This document shows, piece by piece, positions 59,033 through 64,000 of a DNA stretch of 64,000 bases (positions are counted from its first letter, which is position 1; the number at the start of each line of letters is the position of its first letter). The DNA is taken from the NCBI RefSeq assembly GCF_014650915.1, contig NZ_BMVW01000014.1:150126-214125 (forward strand), in the 5' to 3' direction. Source of the stretch: Streptomyces poonensis (GTDB lineage: Bacteria; Actinomycetota; Actinomycetes; Streptomycetales; Streptomycetaceae). The translations under genes and the position numbers were made by a program. The notes under the pieces were generated by a model. It worked only from the letters and a program-made list of their open reading frames with translations, was not told the origin of the DNA and did not search any database.

Positions 59033-60259
59033 TCACGCCATGGGGACGCGTGCGGGCAGGGTGAGGGCTGAATGGGCCGGTCGTCCCTCCGTGGCCGTGG
59101 CAGGCATGGCGCTGAGACTGCGCAGCAGGTCGTTGCGCTGCTCCAGTGCCCGGGCGGTGGTCGGGAAGAGTGTGGCATCACCCTCGCCGACCAGATCCTG
59201 ATTCACGGTCACGAACGCGCGGGTGTGGTGTTCGTAGGCGGCGAAGCCCGCGGCGTGGTCCCGGTCGGCCAGGGAAGCGGCGAGCATGTACGCGCCGACG
59301 AGCGCGAGGTTGGTGCCCTGTCCGGTGAGGAACGAGGGCGCGTACGCGGCGTCGCCCACCAGCGCGACCCTGCCGCTGGACCAGCGGGGCATGCGGATCT
59401 GGCCGACCGCGTCGAAGAACAGGTCGTCCGCGTCGCGCAGGGCGGTCAGCATGCCCGGGACCTCCCATCCCGCGTCGGCGAAGACTGCCGCGACCAGGTG
59501 CCGTTGGGCTTCCGGGGTCCGGAACGCGTCGAACGGCGGTTCCGGGTGGGCGAGGGTCAGGAGAGCGTGCACGTCGTCGTTGTCCCCCACGGCGTAGAGT
59601 GCCGCGGCCCTGCCCGGGGCGTTCCACATCACGGTCTCGTGGGAGAGCCCGAAGGCGTTGCGCAGGGTGAACCCGGCGAAGCAGTAGCCGAGGTACCGGT
59701 GGAACTGCTCTTCGGGGCCGAACACCAACGTGCGGGTACGTGAGTGCAGACCGTCCGCACCGACCACCATGTCGAACGTACGCCTGCCGCCCCCACGGAA
59801 GGTGACGTCGACCCCGTGGCCGGACTGGTCGAGGGTGTCGACGGAGTCGTCGAACAGGAACTCCACGTCGTCACGGACCGCCGTGTGGAGAGCGTCGGTC
59901 AGGTCCCCGCGCCGCACTTCCAGGTCCCGTCCCGCGACACCGCCGGTGACGGCGTGCGGGGCGACCGTGGCCACCTCGCCGCCGTCCTCGTCGAGGAAGG
60001 TCAGCCGGCGCAGGTCGATGTGCGCGTCCCGCAGTCGCGGCAGGATCCCCGTCCTCCGGACGACCTCGAGTGCGGTGCCGCGCACGTCGACGGGATAACC
60101 ACCGTCACGGAGTGCGGCCGCCTTCTCGACCACCGTGACCGCGCATCCGTAGCGGTTCAGCCAGAACGCGAGGGCGTGCCCCGCGACACCGGCCCCGGAT
60201 ATCAGGATCTTGCGCCTCGGCGTGGTACGGGTGTTCCTCGCCAGGTCGGTGCCGGTCAT
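59033..60259 (-). CDS. FAD-dependent monooxygenase (PHBH/TetX type)
   Basis: 408 residues. FAD motif ISGAGVAGHALAFWLNRYGC, DG motif VGADGLHSRTRTLVFGPEEQ, and GD motif GRVALVGDAAYAPSFLTGQG. Class A hydroxylase; its FAD and DG motifs closely resemble the enzyme at 18333-19505. ATG 60259 overlaps the MFS stop as ATGA, so the two are translationally coupled: an exporter plus a modifying enzyme, as in resistance operons against aromatic or polyketide drugs. The divergent TetR gene is the likely regulator. Confidence 0.92.
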   Translation of the reverse strand: MTGTDLARNTRTTPRRKILISGAGVAGHALAFWLNRYGCAVTVVEKAAALRDGGYPVDVRGTALEVVRRTGILPRLRDAHIDLRRLTFLDEDGGEVATVAPHAVTGGVAGRDLEVRRGDLTDALHTAVRDDVEFLFDDSVDTLDQSGHGVDVTFRGGGRRTFDMVVGADGLHSRTRTLVFGPEEQFHRYLGYCFAGFTLRNAFGLSHETVMWNAPGRAAALYAVGDNDDVHALLTLAHPEPPFDAFRTPEAQRHLVAAVFADAGWEVPGMLTALRDADDLFFDAVGQIRMPRWSSGRVALVGDAAYAPSFLTGQGTNLALVGAYMLAASLADRDHAAGFAAYEHHTRAFVTVNQDLVGEGDATLFPTTARALEQRNDLLRSLSAMPATATEGRPAHSALTLPARVPMA

Positions 60260-61653
60260 TCCTTGACTCCTTTGCTCATGGTGCGGGCGACGAGCAGGGA
60301 CAGCGCCGTGACGGTGCCGGCTATGACGAAGCCGGTGACGAAGGCCGATTCGGCCGGGACGTCCGATCCGGAAGGGGTCGCGGCGGTGAGGAGCGCACCA
60401 CCGGCCTGCGCACCCACGGCGTAGCCGAGCACGCGGGTCACCAGGACCAGGCCGGTGGCGATGCCGGTGTCCCCTCGATCGACGGATGTGGCGGTGCCGG
60501 TCACCATCGCCGTGACGCACAGGCCGTTGGCGAGCGAGATCATCGCCTTGCCGACGACGAGGTGCCAGACCTCGGTGTGCACGGCTGCCAGGGCGAGCAG
60601 GGCGGCGGCCATGAGGACGATCCCGGCGGTGACCACGGCACGCGAGCCGAAACGCCGCGCCCCGATCCCGCTGACCGGCCCGGCCAGCGTCGCGGCCACG
60701 GCGCCGGGCAGCAGGTAGAAGCCGATCTCGGTGGCGTCGGCCCCGAAGCCGTACGCGTCGGCGGGCGCCGCGAGCAGTTGCGGGACGAGATAGACCGCCA
60801 CCGAGGTACCGACGCAGATCACGAACGTCAGCACACACGACTTCCACACCGCGGGCCGTGCCAGCATGCGCAGATCGACCATCGGTGAGGCCGCACGCCG
60901 CTCGACGGCCGTCCATCCGGTCACGAAGGCGGCCAGCACCACGACGAGGGCGCCGAGCACGAGGGGCCGCGAGCCGATGTCGGGCGCCAGCGCGAGGACG
61001 AGCATGAGCGTGACCAGCGTCCCGCTCAGGAGAACCAGGCCGGGCCAGTCGGTCCCGGCGTCGTCCGACCGGCCCGGCGGATCGTGCGGCATCAGCCTGT
61101 TCACCAGCAGGGTGGCCCCGATGACCGCGATCGTCGGCAGCGCGAACATCCAGTGCCGGGACAGCCCTTCCGCCACGGGCCCGGCCGACAGCGTCCCCGC
61201 CATCCCGCCGCCCACGAACAGCCCGCTGACCACCCCGATGGCCACCTTCGACTCTCCCGCGGGGAGGTGTGCGCGCACCAGGATGAACGACAGGGGCAGC
61301 GCACCCACCATCGCCCCCTGCAGGACCTGACCGAGCAGCAGCACCGGCAGGTTCGGCGCCAGGGCGGACACCAGACCACCGGCACAGACCACCGCCATCA
61401 GCCGGACCAGGACCCGTTTCCCGCCGTAGCGGTCGCCTAACTTGCCCGCGACCGGTGTGACGAGCGCGCCGGTGATGAGGAGCACGATGCTGAGTAACGC
61501 CCCTTCGGCGGGACTCATGTGCAGTTCGCGTTGCAGGAGCGGGAGCGTCGGCGTCACCACCGACTCCAGGGCGCCGGTGGCGACTGCCAGCAGGCCGAGG
61601 GTGCCGACAGCGGCCTTCCCGATGCGGACCGGGGGAGCCAGGGTCGTGGTCAT
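60256..61653 (-). CDS. MFS transporter (DHA2-like)
   Basis: 465 residues, about fourteen helices. TM1 (VGTLGLLAVATGALESVVTP), motif A (AGKLGDRYGGKRVLVRLMAV) and TM-rich remainder are typical of drug exporters. ATG 61653 follows GGAAAGG; the longer frame from 61737 lacks a ribosome site. First gene of the operon with the monooxygenase. Predicted proton-driven export of the same compound class. Confidence 0.92.
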   Translation of the reverse strand: MTTTLAPPVRIGKAAVGTLGLLAVATGALESVVTPTLPLLQRELHMSPAEGALLSIVLLITGALVTPVAGKLGDRYGGKRVLVRLMAVVCAGGLVSALAPNLPVLLLGQVLQGAMVGALPLSFILVRAHLPAGESKVAIGVVSGLFVGGGMAGTLSAGPVAEGLSRHWMFALPTIAVIGATLLVNRLMPHDPPGRSDDAGTDWPGLVLLSGTLVTLMLVLALAPDIGSRPLVLGALVVVLAAFVTGWTAVERRAASPMVDLRMLARPAVWKSCVLTFVICVGTSVAVYLVPQLLAAPADAYGFGADATEIGFYLLPGAVAATLAGPVSGIGARRFGSRAVVTAGIVLMAAALLALAAVHTEVWHLVVGKAMISLANGLCVTAMVTGTATSVDRGDTGIATGLVLVTRVLGYAVGAQAGGALLTAATPSGSDVPAESAFVTGFVIAGTVTALSLLVARTMSKGVKE

Positions 61654-61776
61654 GGACGTCCTTTCCGTCATGGCCGGGTGAGGAAGGGGTCGGCCGCACG
61701 CATGACGCTGCCGCCTTGCCGGGCCCGGCGCGGGCATGGCGGCCCTTCACGCGGGGCGCGGTGTGCACGGTGCTTC

Positions 61777-61830
61777 GTGGACGTGGACGTGGACGTGGAC
61801 GTGGACGTGGGCGTGGGCGTGGACGTGGAC
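61777..61830. repeat. Nine-copy GTGGAC hexamer array
   Basis: 54 bp: nine 6-bp units, two of them GTGGGC, in the gap between the MFS start and the TetR gene. Array length could vary by slippage; it may lie in the MFS leader. Confidence 0.88.
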
Positions 61831-61948
61831 AGGTCAGAGGTCGTCCGACGGGGTGAACCCGGGGAAGCGGTATTCGAGGCGGCGCGTGCACGGCTCCGCC
61901 GGGCGGAGCGGGCGTACAAGTGCGGCACGCTCCATGAGTCGAGATTAC

Positions 61949-61968
61949 ACTACACCGTGCAGTGTAGT
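61949..61968. promoter_or_regulatory. Dyad in front of the TetR gene
   Basis: ACTACAC-CGTGCA-GTGTAGT: 7-bp perfect arms and a 6-bp centre, 17 bp before the TetR start. It lies in the shared promoter with the MFS/monooxygenase operon, so it is a probable TetR operator. Confidence 0.82.
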
Positions 61969-61985
61969 AAGGTTAGGATGTGCCC

Positions 61986-62639
61986 ATGCCGACCGCGAAA
62001 ACGCCGACCACGAAGACACTGCGCGAGGGGTCCGCCCGGAAGCGGGCCGCCATCCTCTCGGCGGCCCGGGAACTGTTCCTCGCCGACGGCTTCGAGCGGT
62101 CCAGCGTCGACGCGGTCGCCGCCCGGGCCGAAGTGTCCAAGCGGACGGTCTACGACTACTTCGGCGACAAGCAGACGCTGCTGCGAGCAGTCGTCGACGC
62201 CGTCGGCCAGTCACTGATCACCACGATCCGGCACACCCTCGACGACACCCTCACCGGCCTCACCGAGGACGCCGACCTCGAGGACGCCCTGGTCACCTTC
62301 TCGATGCGCATCGCGACCGACATGCTCGGCTCGGCGGAGTACGCAACGCTGCAACGACTGGTCCGGGTGGAATCCGGCCACCTGCCGCACCAGGGCTACA
62401 ACTCCATGGCCGACACCCCCGACGAGGCGCTCGCCGAGCGGTTCGCCGCCCTCGCCGCGGCCGGGCTGCTCGACGTCCCCGACCCCCGCCTCGCGGCCGA
62501 CCAGTTCATCGCGCTGACCTTCGGCGTCGCGCTGGACAGGCTCGGTTCCGCGAACGCCGCGGAGGACACCCGCGTCCGGCCACTCGTCGTCGAGGGAGTG
62601 CGGACCTTTCTCCGGGCGTACCGAACCATGCAGGGCTGA
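61986..62639 (+). CDS. TetR-family transcriptional regulator
   Basis: 217 residues. HTH: RAAILSAARELFLADGFERS, SVDAVAARAEVSKRTVYDYF, GDKQTLLRAVVDAVG. The C-terminal region (LGSAEYATLQRLVRVESGHL; GVALDRLGSANAAEDTRVRP) is TetR_C_7-like (AefR). ATG 61986 is used; GTG 61980 in frame is an alternative. Dyad immediately upstream. Divergent from an MFS/monooxygenase operon it probably represses. Confidence 0.9.
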   Translation: MPTAKTPTTKTLREGSARKRAAILSAARELFLADGFERSSVDAVAARAEVSKRTVYDYFGDKQTLLRAVVDAVGQSLITTIRHTLDDTLTGLTEDADLEDALVTFSMRIATDMLGSAEYATLQRLVRVESGHLPHQGYNSMADTPDEALAERFAALAAAGLLDVPDPRLAADQFIALTFGVALDRLGSANAAEDTRVRPLVVEGVRTFLRAYRTMQG

Positions 62640-63551
62640 GACAGCACGAGCAGCCCACGCGGCCGGACCCTCCGAACTGGTCGCACCACGCGGACAGTTC
62701 GTGGGTGGGCCACTGCCGGTAGCGGCTGCGCGGCGTGACGCGCACCGGGCCGCCGTGGAGGTGGGAGAGGTCGAGGTCGAAGCAGAACTCCCAGCGCTGC
62801 CACCGCTCGGCGTGGTCGCCGGTGAGGTCGGTGACCTCCTCGGTGGTCGTGCAGAAGCGGGTCGGGTACACCATGGTGCAGTTGCCGCAGGTCAGGCAGC
62901 GGGCGGCGGCATCGTCCCAGCGGCTCGCCTCCAGGCTCGCGCCCATGAGGTCACGCAGGCTCACCGGGGGCATGGCGCGGCCCATCCGGTCCCGGGCGGC
63001 CTCCACCGCGGCACGGCCGCCGCCCGCGAGTCCGGATCGGACGGACGGTGCGGCAGGCTGGTCGGCAGCTCCGCGCCGGCTGTGCTCCCGGCACGGACGA
63101 AGAAGCGGTGACCGGCGTCGTCCACGACCTCGGTCAGCGCCAGATCGAAACCCGCGTCGGCCGCCGGGCCGCTGCCCATGGACACACAGAAACAGGTGGC
63201 ACCGGGCTCGGTGCACTCGGCCGAGATCAAGAAGGCCCTTATGCATCGCCCCGCGTAACCGCCCGTCCGAGAAGTGGTCGCCGGTCAGGATTCGGCCGAC
63301 CCTGTACGGCGATGGCCCCCAGATCGCATGCCCACACCCCGAGGAAGGCGTACGAAACCGGCTCGTACCGTCTCGTGCCCCGCGAGGACGGCGCGGTCAT
63401 CGCCCACACCACGGGCCCCCAGTCGTGAAAGACGTTCCTGCACCCGCAGCGCGCGAAACCGACGACCGTACGGCTCCGCGCGGCCAGTGCCTCGACCAGG
63501 GCGTTCGAGTCCGTTGCGGTCCAGGACAGCGGTCGCGGGGCTGGCTGCCAT
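62640..63551 (-). pseudogene. 4Fe-4S dicluster protein (hydrogenase/AsrA-like), decayed
   Basis: From ATG 63551 (GGAGGGAA upstream): MAASPATAVLDRNGLE, then in shifted frames ALVEALAARSRTVVGF, YAFLGVWACDLGAIAVQG, AECTEPGATCFCVSMGSGP, DRMGRAMPPVSLRDLMGASL and RCLTCGNCTMVYPTRFCTTT. The iron-sulfur motif should be CxxCxxxCPTCFC; here two Cys are Tyr and Arg. The second cluster region reads VGCSCCLSPAW. Several frameshifts. Relatives in actinobacteria sit in hypoxia/hydrogenase clusters next to universal stress proteins, as here. Confidence 0.8.
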
Positions 63552-63857
63552 GGTTCCCTCCACAAGCCGAGCCGTGCGGGCTGCTGATACCGGCGGCATC
63601 GGCCCCGCGCCGGCACGGGGGCCATGGGTCATTCGGCAGAGGGGGCCTTCTGCCCCTGACACGGTCACCGCGGCTTTCGCGGCGGCCACGTTCGAAGCCC
63701 CCACCGGTCTGCTGCCGTCCCGGTACGGACGGACAGGGGCCCGACGTCCCCGACGAGGGCCTGATCGCCCCTCGTCCTGCTCGGTCAGCGGTGCGACGGT
63801 GAAGGTGCGGCCCCGTGCTGCGCCTTCGCAGCAGCCCGACGGAAGGCGGTGGGGACG
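63552..63857. other. Divergent promoter region before the stress-protein gene
   Basis: About 306 bp between the decayed 4Fe-4S gene start (63551) and the universal stress protein start (63858). No gene or clear dyad recognised. Confidence 0.4.
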
Positions 63858-64000
63858 ATGGAGCTGCCCCTGGTCGTGGGTGTCGACGGATCGGAACCGA
63901 GCCTCTTGGCGGTCGACTGGGCGGTGGACGAGGCCGCCCGGAGGGGATGGCCGCTGCGACTGGTGTACGCCTCGTGGTGGGAACGCTATGAAGGGCTGTC
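63858..64000 (+). CDS. Universal stress protein, N-terminal part (runs off the window)
   Basis: 47 residues visible: MELPLVVGVDGSEPSLLAVD and WAVDEAARRGWPLRLVYASW. This is the first strand and helix of a UspA domain, with GVDGSEPS at the nucleotide-side N-terminus. AAGG precedes ATG 63858. In actinobacteria such genes cluster with hypoxia and redox genes, which fits the decayed 4Fe-4S neighbour. The rest of the gene is beyond the window. Confidence 0.85.
   Translation, partial: MELPLVVGVDGSEPSLLAVDWAVDEAARRGWPLRLVYASWWERYEGL

Noticed and set aside
59033..61891. A 952-residue fused reading across the MFS and monooxygenase genes
   Set aside because: The first part is a shadow of the MFS gene in another frame; the real monooxygenase starts at 60259 with ATGA coupling.
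1..64000. CRISPR arrays or tRNA genes
   Set aside because: I looked for regularly spaced repeats with unique spacers and for T-loop sequences (GGTTCGAAT-like) and found none. The tandem arrays at 4-82 and 61777-61830 have no spacers.

Overview
This is very GC-rich DNA (about 70% or more) with strong third-position GC bias, many GTG starts and Streptomyces-style families: SARP and LAL regulators, snapalysin, DM13, MmyB-type XRE regulators, GntR/TetR double-HTH regulators, a SigJ-like sigma factor and DUF6000/DUF6193. I read it as a Streptomyces chromosome, probably an accessory arm region. There are no ribosomal, tRNA or housekeeping genes, and a large share of the genes are broken.

Layout. 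0-2.2 kb: a two-component system (NarL type) behind an 18-bp tandem repeat. 2.2-6.3 kb: scrap of IS5 and other transposases, two halves of a SARP regulator in opposite orientation, an endonuclease VII remnant, and one intact aminoglycoside-phosphotransferase-like gene. 6.8-9.1 kb: DUF1348 and TetR genes around a shared operator, then DUF6000. 9.1-13.6 kb: a decaying tyrosine-recombinase cassette (two integrases, an XRE protein, a zinc-finger recombinase remnant) carrying a DUF6193 gene, with inverted remnants of another integrase tail on both sides. 14-17 kb: a membrane protein, a HIT fragment, a cold-shock protein and a VOC/IS30 chimera.

17-33 kb is a string of small regulator/enzyme or regulator/efflux modules: GntR-TetR/FAD monooxygenase, XRE/MFS, a SigJ pseudogene, LysR/cupin, a CHAT pseudogene, alcohol dehydrogenase/Lrp, LysR/MFS, TetR/YciI. 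Several have clear palindromic operators between divergent genes.

33-46 kb is the best-preserved block: snapalysin, a self-sufficient P450-reductase fusion (CYP102 type) with a divergent PAS-LuxR regulator, a very large secreted vanadium-haloperoxidase/PAP2-type enzyme with a translationally coupled secreted partner, and a DM13 - response regulator - histidine kinase operon.

46-64 kb: a GH114 lipoprotein, aldo-keto reductase and monooxygenase fragments, two GNAT genes, a LAL regulator divergent from a metallo-hydrolase/carboxylesterase pair, an oxidoreductase/TetR pair, an IS630 remnant, an MFS/FAD-monooxygenase operon with a TetR regulator, a decayed 4Fe-4S protein, and the start of a universal stress protein at the right edge.

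I do not see a clearly new multi-gene defence or metabolic system. The most informative signals are how genes here were broken: a 14-bp duplication plus a Trp-to-stop change in the CHAT gene, a SARP gene split in opposite orientations, a sigma-factor tail replaced by inverted LysR sequence, and a 95-bp repeat shared by two distant remnant zones. The regulator modules with near-perfect operators, the P450/PAS-LuxR pair and the haloperoxidase pair are the best functional leads.
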